From: Cololabis saira
Taxonomy: Eukaryota; Chordata; Actinopteri; Beloniformes; Belonidae
Length of the DNA: 64,000 nt
Reading direction: 5' to 3'
Assembly: GCF_033807715.1 (NCBI RefSeq)
Contig: NC_084596.1
Coordinates: 29,090,879 to 29,154,878 of the forward strand
Positions within the stretch are counted from its first letter, which is position 1. Each line of letters opens with the position of its first letter. The notes under the pieces are model-generated. The model made no database searches and was not told where the DNA came from. It saw only the letters and a program-made list of their open reading frames with translations. The position numbers and the translations under genes were made by a program. Positions 50,067 to 60,700 of the stretch are shown piece by piece.

Positions 50067-50889
50067 TGTAGCACTTGTACTTATAACATTGCAAAAGAAA
50101 AAGTATAGGCTATGAAGATCTAGGTTCTGGGGAGCAAGAAAGAATATAATGTATCGTAAACAACTGACAATTTTATTGTAGCAACACAAAACAAAATATG
50201 ATCACACTTACAGTGACTGAAAAAAGAATAAATAACCCAAAATAAAATAGAGCTCTTTTCTTAAAAAAAAATAAAAATAAAATAAAGAATTCCCTTCTGA
50301 GATTTTTCCAGTTCTTTTTGTACTGGTAAATGTTCTTTTGGAGTTTCTTGTTCTTTTCCGTGTCTCTTATGTATGTATGTACACTACCCGGGTAGGTTTA
50401 AGTGTAGGTGTTATGGTATTTCCTTAGCTGGGAAATCCTGAGTTCAAGCTGATCTTGTCAATCCCTGCAGCAGCTGGCCAGTCTACTGGCAGGAACCTCC
50501 AACGCATCGTCCGTGGGTCTGACTCGCCATCACATCCGAAGTCTTCTCTCATTCAATAGAAGGGGGTCTCAAAAAAACCAGTCGGAGTTCTTCTGTCAAT
50601 TAAACCAATTCTTTCAGCAATACTGCACCATGCAGCACTCCCTCCCGCACTCTTTATCGTCTCTTCTATCGTTTTTTCCTTTATAATTTCACCTGCACTC
50701 ATTTCACCTTCCCGTTTACATGCATTGGAAACTCTCCTTTTTTCCTTTCTCCCGCGTGTCCGTTAATTACAAGACACACCAGCGGAGGGCGGGGTCTGCC
50801 TTTCCAACGGGTGCTGCCGAGGATCAAAAAGAATGGCTCGCGCAGCGTTAACCCCTTAGTGACCATACACTTTTAGTGTGTGGGTTACA
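50067..50889 (-). repeat. Gypsy 5' LTR
   Basis: 823 bp, TGTAACCC...GCTACA in element sense. The inner boundary was set by the TG/CA rule and the nearby primer site; the outer boundary by the THAP exon and target duplication. Confidence 0.75.
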
Positions 50890-51728
50890 TATGGTTTCCC
50901 CAAGGACACGGGCCGACGTAAAAGATGGCTGGTTATGGTCAGCAGAGAAAATTTTGAAGTTAAAGGAAATTGCAATAGCAGAAAAAATTTTCAGGTAAAT
51001 AATGTTGACATGGTGACAAGACAGTTAGTTGCTTATTAACATTTCTAAGGCCATCACACTAATGAGCATACACATTAATGACCTTTCAATTATATTTAAA
51101 GTATACAGTGTAAACAGATCTTACAAATCTCCCTGCAGGTACATTTTGAGGACAACCAGTTCACAAAAAACAAAAAAGGCCAATTCAGGTTACGACCTGA
51201 TGCTGTGCCTACCTTATTCATTCATCGCCCAAAGCCTAAGAGGAGGAAAGTCCCCACACGGGGCAGGCCTTCAGCAGTGGTGAATGAAAGGAGCGATGAC
51301 CACACCTACTGCAAAAGATCAAATTTGGGTATGACACACAGTTAACAACATATCCCATTTATGTAATGCAAAGATAGACTACACTCTTAATGCAGCCTTC
51401 AGATTATTAGATACAGCATAAAAACAACAGGGGTGGGTGAATCTATGTGACAGACGGACATTTTATTTGTCCCCACAATGAAATTGATTTGCAGTGGAGG
51501 GAACAAAACAAATCATTCTTCATCTATTGCTAATAAAAAAAATTGTAAAAAATGTACATATGTTTTTAGGCCTAGAGTGTGGCAGATGATTTGTTTCACA
51601 TGAGTATACAGTTTTGTTTAATTGGAGTTTAGTGTAACCTTAAACAGGAGATGAAAGTAGGTGCTAATGTAAAGGGAGGATAAATGCATATTAACTGCAA
51701 CAACACCTGATGATGATGATGATTATTA

Positions 51729-53100
51729 GGGCCCGAGCACTTACAGTGCGAAGGCCCTATTGTATCTGTAGGAATTCTTTATTCTTTCTTCTTTATTGTT
51801 TTCCTTCTGACGAAAGGAGGGCCTTTTTGCCCCCCTAAACGTGCCCCAAAAGTCACCAAATTTTGCACGCAAGCCAGGCCTGGCGAAAAATTTGATATTT
51901 AATGGTTTGCATTAATGGGCGTGGCAAAATGGCTCAACAGCGCCCCCTAGAAAACTTTGTGCCTCAAGCCCCACAATACGGTTTGACGTACATGCACGAA
52001 AATCGGTACACACCTGTATCATGTCGTAACGTAACATTTTGAATGAATTGTGTAATTTTGGCGAAATTTATGCCATTCCTTCAGCCGCTTCAGAGCCCGA
52101 ACCGTAACGTGCACCCAGGTGTGTTATACATCAAAATGTGCGTCTCCATCCTGCGACGACGCGCATTCTTTTCTCAGTCAAAAGCGTTACCGTGGCGACG
52201 CTAGTCGCCAAAAAGCGCGCCCACCCTTCATCTGATTGGTCCAGACAGAAACCAATTTGTGCCTCAAGCCCCACAATCGGTACACACCTGTATCATGTCG
52301 CAACTTAAAGAAGTCTTTTGGCGCCATGGCCGAAACCGAACAGGAAGTCGGCCATTTTGAACATTTTGAATTAATCGCGTAATTTTGGCGCAATGTATGC
52401 CATTCCTTCGACAGTTAATGCAGCCCGAACCGTAACCTGCACCCAGGTGTGTTATACATCAAAATGTGCGTCTCCATCCTGCGACGACGCACATTACTTT
52501 TCTCAGTCAAAAGCGTTTCCATGGTGACGCTAGACGCCAAAAAGCGCGCCCCCCTTCATCTGATTGGTCCATGTTTGATAGTTCCCCAAAAGTCGCCAAA
52601 TTTTGCACGCAAGCCAGGCCTGGCGATAAATTTGATATTTCATGGTTTGCATTAATGGGCGTGGCAAAATGGCTCAACAGCGCCCCCTAGAAAACTTTTT
52701 CTCTGCCATAACCTTTGAATGATTTGACATAAAGACTTGTGGGTGGTGTCATTTGACTCGGTTTTGAGTACTTGATCTTCATTGCCATGAATTAGCCCCG
52801 CCCCTTCTTCTGATTGGTCCATATGTGATACTTCCGATTTTCTGCAATAACTTTTGAATGATTTGACATAAAGACTTGTGGGTGGTGTCTTCGGACATGG
52901 TTTTGAGTCCTTGACCATAATTGGTGCAAATTAGCCCAGCCCCTTCTTCTGATTGGTCAAAATTTCATAGGTCCTATTCTCTGCCATAACCTTTGAATGG
53001 TTTGACATAGAAAGTCGTGGGTGGTGTCATTTCTGATATGCTTATGGGGGCGGTGGCCATGAGTGCGAGGGCCCGTTCATCGCTGCTTGCAGCTTTAATT
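51729..53100 (+). mobile_element. Teleost GGGCCCGAGC-type interspersed repeat in THAP intron
   Basis: Starts GGGCCCGAGCACTTACAGTG and ends GAGGGCCCGTTCATCGCTGC, then CTTGCAGC, sequences I recognise as abundant in fish genomes. Inside, a segment with CCAAATTTTGCACGCAAGCC and AATGGGCGTGGCAAAATGGC occurs twice (about 51,855 and 52,590), and ATGATTTGACATAAAGACTT recurs. No ORF of note. Class not assigned. Confidence 0.6.
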
Positions 53101-53374
53101 ATTATTATTATTATTATTACAGAGAATGAGGGAGAAATTGTGGCAGATGAAAATGATGATAGGGAAGTACCAGGATGCAGTCTGCAGATTGAGGGTGAAG
53201 GAGAGGTCAGCGGACTTCCAGGGGCCAGTCAAGCAGAGGCTGCCAATGAAGAATCCACTGTGACAGGTGATCCAGGGACCAGTGTGCTGGGGGCCAGTCA
53301 TGACAGAGCGAGTGTGGAGGAGAGGAAGGAAGAAAAGAGAGCAGAGAGGGCCCTTCAACAACAAAAGAGAATTT

Positions 53375-53700
53375 TATTTATTTATTTTTTTTATTTTGCC
53401 TTTATTTAACCAGGTCAGTCCCGTTGAGACACAATGACCTCTTTTCCAAGGGAAGCCTGGCCAAGACAGCAGCATAAAATAAATTACAATTGCAGACACA
53501 AGTCACACAACAAAACAACAATTACAAGGCATAAAAATGACAACACACAAATAAAATACATTTCAAGGGGGAAGCAACAGGGCTAAGGCTCTGGATTCAC
53601 ATTAAAAACAGAAACAAGTACGATATGAAGCTGCTCCAATTTCTATAACACAAGTTTTCAGAGCTCCAAGATTGATGAGCTCCTTTAGCTTTAGAGTTTT
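53375..53700 (+). repeat. Interspersed repeat inserted in the THAP gene's third exon
   Basis: Contains TTTATTTAACCAGGTCAGTC and, downstream, CCAAGGGAAGCCTGGCCAAG, typical of a very common teleost repeat. It cuts the THAP reading frame after QQQKRIL. Confidence 0.55.
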
Positions 53701-54179
53701 TTGCAGTGCATTCCAGGCAACCAGGCAACCAGAATAAATTCAGGATTGATAAAGAAGTTCAATTTCATTCAAAAAAAGTTCAAATCAATTTTTAACAGAC
53801 ACCAAATTCAACAATTAGAAATACAGAAGAAAGGTGGGATACACTGGAGCAATGAGACCCTGAAAAAAGCAATCAAGGAAAACATGACTCACATACACAA
53901 CTAAGAAAAGGAATAGCCACAAAATTATTTTGCTGCTCATGTAATTGATAGCTACCCCACTTGTGGAGTCTATTGACAGCAGAAACTTCACAAGGCTCTT
54001 TCAGGATTACCTTTAAAATAATTAAACTCAACATCCCATATAAACATGTTATATATTTTTTTAAATCAGAGGTTAACAATATAATGTATTCAGTGGTAAC
54101 CGGTGATCTACTGCCGCAGTGTTTAAACCACTGTGCAATGTTTTGGCCTATTAAATGTATGAATTTAAAAATTGAAAAA

Positions 54180-54680
54180 ATTCATATCTAATATAAAAAG
54201 CGCCTCCGATATAATAACTACACATAATGAGTTAAAATTGGTCGATATTCCATCGCCTTACCTCAGGAGTTTCTCGACGTGCGGCCACTGAAATCAATCG
54301 GATCCAACGGGATCACCGCCACTTGTGGAACTATAGAAGCTCCATAACCCGGAAGTGCGGTCCGCCATGATTTACAACGGAGTCCTATGGAAGTGTCGCC
54401 ACTCTTTTTTATCCACTGCTCTGAGCTAACCATGCCCAAACACAGTAACAGCCAATCAAAGACCACTTCAAGGTGGGACTGACCATTGTTTTCCACCCAC
54501 AACTCAAGCACAAGAAGCCCACCGCACAAACACAGATTTAAGGCAAAATAAAGGCAACTCACAAACAGAAAAAGCAAAGTTAGAGGTTATAAAATAAATT
54601 AAGCGATTAAAAAGCATGACTCTCTAAATAAGCCTGTAATGAATTAATCGCAATTAATGCGCTAATTTGACATCCCAAGT
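54180..54680. repeat. Repeat-rich stretch
   Basis: The part near 54,390-54,430 (GTGTCGCCACTC, then TTTATCCACTGCTCTGAG) is shared in inverse orientation with 38,160-38,200. GAATTAATCGCAATTAATGC near 54,640 and TTTGACATCCC after it resemble the end of a common hAT-like repeat. Confidence 0.4.
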
Positions 54681-55861
54681 TAATAAAACAATTCAGACCC
54701 TGTAACAACTGACATAGTGATGTGGCTAGTATTTAGACCCATGCCAAGCTGAAATGAATTGAAAAAGGTAATTTACTTACCATAGGAATGTAACATATTT
54801 TTTGAGAAGATCAAGTCTACTCATTCAGACATAGTGCCAACATGTTTGTTTGTCATGACATTGATAAAGGGGGTTCAGAATGGGAATTGTGTTTCAGACC
54901 ACCTTATGAGTTTAGGCCCAAAGAAGATGACGATACCATCATATATCAAATATTAACTGTATGAGCTGTGTTTAGTGATAACAGAAGTCAGTAGTGTCCC
55001 TGACCCAATGCAGCGATTTTATCTGCAGAGACACGTCTGTCTGAAGAGTGTAGCCATCCAGTCGTGATTTTCCAGCTCTGTTCCTAGCATATAGAGATAT
55101 TGCTGGATTCTCTGAACCTGTTAAATAGGCAAAGATACATTCTATTTTTACTCACTTTTAGCATACACCCAAGCTTTTATGGAAATACTTTCTTTCTATT
55201 TAACTGACATTTTTGTCTTTAGAAGACATAATTGCAAGCCCAAGACAAACATTCAAGATAGTTCACATACACCACAGTAGGTGACCAGCCACACTGCCAC
55301 ATTTAGTCATAGTGCCTGTATTTGCACTTGCTGAAATAAACAAAACCACAAAAGAAAGCACACAGTAGACTCACCATACCTGAGTTTGGCAAACTGAGAG
55401 CTCAAGTGAACGTTGCAGATGAGCATATCTAATTCTGACTTCAGGAGTTTGAAATAACGCAGCACGAGACACAAATTTAATGAACTTTTGTGTTTAACTC
55501 TTACTGTGAGCTGCGTTTGATCGCAATGACCACCTCCACATTTGATTTTGGATATCATTATCAGCAAAAGAGTAACTCATCCTGTACACTTACATTACCA
55601 TCACACATAATAAAAAAAAGTCCTTATCGTTGCTTCGCCAGTATCTTAGCAAAGATAACAACTCATTACTTTACTTCTACTTACTGTAAATGAGCACATT
55701 AGGACTGTGCTGTTTATTTTCTTTCCATTACATGTAAATGAGAGGCACTGGGAAATGAATAGACTCATAGAGGTACAAACCGTTTTCTGGCCTGAGTAAA
55801 GTTCACAGATCCCTCATGTACTGATGGCTAACTTTAACCTCTGCGTTCGCAGCTCCTCTAT
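54681..55861. other. No gene recognised
   Basis: Two exon-like segments on the - strand (near 55,385-55,480 and 55,030-55,115) were considered but do not join in a consistent frame. Confidence 0.4.
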
Positions 55862-56719
55862 TTACTTTAGTTTCTGGATGCAGTCAATGGTCTGCAGGAA
55901 GCATTGGTCCAGAACGTGGGAATACCTCTGAGGAGAACGATGGAGAAAGGAGTCATTCAAACCTGGAATGACAAATAGCTGAGGCTGTTTATGTATGCTG
56001 TGTTTACATAAGTTTGTGTTTGGTTTGGTGGGTTATTGGGCATTTTGGAATAAATCTACACCTTTCTGCGTAATACAGCCACATTAAACAATAATAAAAT
56101 TGTTTGCTGAAATGTAATTTATTTGCAGGTGATGACACTCTTAAATAACTGAAATCAACAAAGGTAGCCATATTAAGTTAAGAAATAAGCTGAAACTGAA
56201 ATTATAGAGGAACATGAGTACTGGACAATAGTATACTTTATTTAAAATCCTGTTGAAAGGTTGGTAATACTGGCCTTGTTCCAATCAACTATCGTGGCTT
56301 AAAGATTCAACAATTCTACTTTAAATAAATGTATTTTAAGTGCTAATCAATGGAATTAATCTACAGTTTTGTTGTGGCAGGTTTATAGATAAATACAAAA
56401 TTAGATGCACTTCAGGACCATGACTAGTATTACCATCAAAAGCCTTTCTGATGTGTATATGGCTACATTTGATATCAGACAATCCTGCAAGGCCCTCAGT
56501 CATAAGGCTCATGGTATCTCATCTCCTCCTCCAATGACATGACATCTCAAGCTGTCACATAAAAGGCTGCCTTACTTTCTATCCAGGAGGTATTCAACAC
56601 AAGCTTTTTTTTGTTACCCTGAGCATAAGGGCTTTCTTCATCATGGCCGGTCTGATATTTTTGTCTTGTGGCAGTTTCTTGCTTGGTCCAAAGGGGACCT
56701 GCCAATCTCCCACAGGGTC
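55862..56719 (-). CDS. Last two exons of an unidentified gene
   Basis: Exon 56719-56618 (after CTTCCAG, before AGG|GTAACA) encodes 34 residues, DPVGDWQVPFGPSKKLPQ and onward to MKKALMLR, in phase 0. Exon 55927-55862 (after CTCCTCAG) continues in phase 0 with RYSHVLDQCFLQTIDCIQ then KLK and TAA. Both exons have good splice sites and clean frames. I do not recognise the family. The upstream exons were not found; they should lie between 56,720 and the ccdc13 last exon, or inside ccdc13 introns. A nearby open stretch reading TVDGSGPYIHANFHTNIRV (about 56,880-56,935) might belong but its phase is unclear. Confidence 0.4.
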
Positions 56720-57787
56720 CTGGAAGACATAGTGCGGTATTTGAATCAGTACACTAAGTCAGCCATGGTTTTAAATTAAGCGTGATGTGGAGATGGGGGG
56801 GGTGTTGGGTTGGGGTATATATGCTGAAGCCCTCTTCGCTACCGTGGAAAAAAAATAACTCGGATGTTAGTATGAAAGTTAGCGTGAATGTAGGGGCCAC
56901 TCCCATCCACCGTATCCAGACAACGTCTGGATTAAGAGTCAGAGATCACATACTGTACATGTGTGACATGCCCTGGGGAAAGTAAAGAGGACTACAGAGG
57001 GAGTTTGTGCAGTTTGTGTGAGTTCACATTTATTTCAACCACTATTCCCACATAGCTGGTTTAAAGTCAGAAATGATTAGTGCTAATATTTAACAGGAAT
57101 ATTACAACTTTTAGGAACCTGAGAAAGGTAACTGCTATTTAAAAAGACTTGTCAGGTATCAAATACAGCCAAGTGGAGCCAAAAAAAACAAACAAAAAAA
57201 CCAAGGTCATAACCATTTAGGTAGTCAATATACTTTAATGAAGATGTGGCTTCTTTTCATTGGTCAAACTGGAAACTTTCTTTTAGAAGAAAAAAAAGTA
57301 TATATGTATACATACATATATGGCACATAAGAATAACAGCAGAGGAAAATACTTTCTTAAATAGAAATGTCTTAAATAAACATACATTTGACATTTAGAA
57401 ACAACAGTGCTATCAGGGTTGAGAAGAAAATGACAACTTTGCTACTCAAGCTTCTGAATTGAGTCAAATAAGGTCACTACCATTCAATAAGGTCACTACC
57501 ATTACAAACCATTAAAAACTCGAGGAAAAACATTTTTTTTTCCACAAATAAAATTGAATGTGTGAAAAAGATACAGTTTTTGAAGCAAGATTAAAGATAA
57601 AGGAATCTGCAGGAGGAAAAACGTGTTGTTTGTTTCTCATTCATATGACATTTGTGTGGGCAAAGAGGAAAACTTATTTCCTGCAGGCTACTTTTTGTCA
57701 CAAGTGACAGGAGAAGGTAGGACTCAGCTGGAAGTGAGGTTGAGCAGGGACCAACCGGTTCCCCTGGTTAGTGTCTTGTTGGTGCTG
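56720..57787. other. Intergenic / undetermined
   Basis: No firm exon. It contains the uncertain open stretch noted for the unidentified gene and the probable ccdc13 3' UTR. Confidence 0.4.
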
Positions 57788-60700
57788 TCACAGAGCCTCC
57801 AGGAAAACATGCTTTACTTGTCTCATCATGTCACTATAAAGCTGCAGGTTGTGTTGGAGAGTGCTCTTTAGGGATGCCCTCGGTGCTGCCGTTTCCTCCA
57901 GCTGAATGACCAGCCAGGAGACAACATACACAAGCAAAATAAACAACTTGCAAATACGATACGAAATTAGCACAGTCCGTAGGCAGTATGTTCATCGTCG
58001 CTCAAAAATATTTTTGTTGCCTGATTAAATTTTTATAGTTGGAAAATCTACCGTGTTTGGTTTCAGGACCAGCTCAAGGCATCTACAATGTTGTCAGAGT
58101 TAGAAAAAAATATTTACAAATGTCAGCTGTTTGACAGTGTGTTCAGCTGGTCTGTGGACACCTCCTGTTGCTCCAAGACTACTGCCAACCTGCTCCTGAA
58201 GACAGAGTTGTGATAGTCACAAGGGAGATGGATAAGGGTGTAATTGATGAGTCGAAGCACTGGAAAAACCGTAAAAAAATGAAATCTGCTTGACACCGTT
58301 GCATGGAGCAGTGACTGAGCCTTGGCATATCATACCTAACCATGCTGTTTGTGTAGTCTTTACTTTGAATCTATTTTTGCTCTCTCCAGCTGCTGCTCCA
58401 GGATCACCATCTTACGGCGCTCCTCCTGGTACTTCTGCTGTTTCTCCGAACATATCTGGTTCATCTCATTTTCTCTGGAAGATTAAACAAAGAGATTGTT
58501 GATAGTAGGGTTAAAATGCAAGAGCTGAATGTCTTGTGAATGCATACGACTTACCTCTTTATGTCTAGAAGTTACAAAACAAGACACAACTTAAAATACA
58601 AGAAATCAAATGCTTCCTGGTACAATTGTAAAGATAAACTCATGTGCTTTGAAATTACAAATAAAGATTATTTTAAATTATATTTTATTTTATGAAATCA
58701 TAGGTACTTAAATGACAACTACCTTAGTATTTCTCTACATGAGTGTTAATATTAAACTCTACCCATGAAGGTCACATTAGTGTTGAAACACACTATTCAG
58801 AGAAGACTTTGTTGAAATACAGGGTTCATGTCTTGAAGTGGATATGTACCAAAGAATTGAACATTCTGGTGATTTAGTACAATAGAAAAGGTCATTTTGA
58901 TTGTTGTGACGTACAGAAGAATAATGCTTCAAGTCACCACGTGTCTGCCAACAAACTGTCAGTGCAAGTACTACCTCTGGGAACCAGAAACATGCTTTTG
59001 CTTTAACAGCTAACATTACTGACATTTCATCGGACCGTATTAGCATACAGTAAGTCTACACGATAACAAAGGCAGCCTAATGTCGAACAATAATAATTTA
59101 AAAAAATAAAATAAAAAAAGATAGATTAAGGGTAAAAAAATGATTTTGCTATTTAGAGAGAATATGTTTTTTTAAACATGATTAATTTAGAAAAATAAAT
59201 GTCTTCTTACTTTGTGTCTCTGTGAGGTATGTATTTCAACTTGTCTGACAGCAGAAAATTTGAAATGATAAAATCAAAGACAAACGCCAGAAGGAAAGAT
59301 TTGCAGAAAGTATTTTTGCAGTATACATTACTTTTTCTGTAGGACTTTGACCAGCTCAAGGAGTCTGTCCCTCTCCACAGTGAGGATTTTATATTCATTA
59401 CTCTGGGTTATAAGTCCACTCACGTCAGCAGAACATTGTAGACAAGTTGAAGAACTCTGGCCCCTAAACCAAAAGATGCAACATTGCACACAATGTTTGG
59501 TCTTGTTTAGTATTCAAAATGATACAAAAACGTTTCAAAATGACCACTTACTTGAATTCTGCACCACTGCACACTGTGGGTAGCACCAGTTTATGACCGA
59601 GTTTAGACACCGCACTGGGGAAAAATGATGACAGATAGCCAGAGTCACAGAATTCCCAATAGAAAGCACTGATAAACATATAAATACAAGAAAATCCCTA
59701 AATGTTTATAGTCAACTACTCACCCTTTTTTCTTTTTTTTTTTTAAATTTGTCTTGGAAACAAGAACTCAGCATTTCTGTTAAGATTCATACTACAATAT
59801 AAATGTTAATTACTCTAAGGGGCTAATTCTGACAAAAAAAACAGCAAACTGGAGCCATAAGAAGAGCCATAAGCTCACGTACCCTGGAGAAGTCATTCTG
59901 TTGGTAATGTCTCCATCTTGTGGGGAAATGTTTGAACTGCACATAGTTAGCTTGCGTCTTGATTGTGGGTCCACACTCTCTTCCTGGAAATGCTGTAAAT
60001 ACGAATTCAATATAGGCAGACTTTTTGCTTTTTAATTTGCTAACATTGGGTGATGAAACTGATACAAAACAAAAAAATAGATTAACTTATTGTTCTTACC
60101 TTTTTGAGGAATTGCAGGATTTCTCGGAGCTTTTTAATCTTACCCTCTTTCTCACCATCCATCTGTGTCAGCCTTTCTACGAGAGCGTTGTGCTCTGAGG
60201 AATCATTGCTCAGATGTTTTCTCCTGCTTCTTTGTGGTTCCTTGCTCTGTTGTTGGCTAAGATGTTTCTGGGCAGTTTGCATTTGGCTGTACTCCTCCTG
60301 CCAGGAGTAGAAAAGAAAGCTTATAGGAAAGTAGGGCACCAAATTGCCCTTCAAGTTGAGAGGAAATTTATTCTGTGGCTCTAGTTTAATTGTGAGGTTG
60401 GTAAAAATATGAATCTGTTAAACATACAAGCTTGAATTATGTTACACATTTAACTAAACGTAACTCATGACCTTAGCTAAAAACATAATACACTTGCTAA
60501 ACTCTGTTTTTATTTTCAGGCTTATTTAAATAGTAGTTTTTAACTGGGAAAAAACACATGATCATTTGGACCAATGAACGCCTGTCAAGTTGTCACGGCT
60601 TGTAAATATTAAATGACAAAAAGTATCTAAGCATCATTATTACATCTCCTTATGAAATATGTATGAAAAATACAAAAATACTCCTCTTCTTTATTGTCTT

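Larger units (their letters stand above)
39530..50889 (-). mobile_element. Ty3/gypsy LTR retrotransposon, full coding capacity (11,360 bp with nested insert)
   Basis: Layout in element sense, from right to left: 5' LTR 50889-50067; primer-binding site 50060-50043; gag 49987-48332; pol 48334-43701; polypurine tract 43662-43650; 3' LTR 43649-39681 (split by a Gmr1-like insert); then an inverted 151-bp copy of the LTR start (39680-39530). Over the shared part the two LTRs appear identical by eye except for an A-run length, so the insertion is recent. A 4-bp target duplication with one mismatch surrounds the whole unit. Confidence 0.9.
39469..53890 (+). pseudogene. THAP-domain, P-element-transposase-like gene, interrupted
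   Basis: THAP domains are C2CH zinc-finger DNA-binding modules, found in host THAP proteins and P-element transposases. The exon starting MVGCATFGCTNRSEGGHRM (39469-39529) resumes after the gypsy insertion with YGFPKDTGRRKRWL (50890-50994). The next exon, 51139-51318, begins VHFEDNQF and has RLRPDAVPTLF, the typical THAP end. An acidic exon follows from 53123 (ENEGEIVADENDD). After a repeat insertion near 53,375 there is a piece reading FNRHQIQQLEIQ and HWSNETLKKAIK (about 53,745-53,890), like the helix-turn-helix of P-element/THAP9 proteins. Splice phases match (0, then 1). Breaks: an 11-kb retroelement in exon 1, a repeat in exon 3, and no downstream catalytic domain. At the expected zinc-binding Cys before VHFE the frame has Phe. 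It is probably dead, and may be a transposon relic rather than a host gene. Confidence 0.7.

Noticed and set aside
55030..55480. Two exon-like segments on the - strand downstream of the unidentified gene
   Set aside because: The preceding exon ends in a stop codon and alternative donors give inconsistent phases.
58080..58161. Extension of the ccdc13 34-nt exon
   Set aside because: The frame compatible with neighbours meets a stop; the shorter exon ending at 58,162 keeps phase and family similarity.
58555..58566. Candidate 10-nt ccdc13 microexon
   Set aside because: Introduces a frame that stops in the next exon.
59213..59249. Candidate 37-nt ccdc13 exon with AG and GT
   Set aside because: Would break the phase between the exons at 59,332 and 58,474, which join directly and match the human protein.
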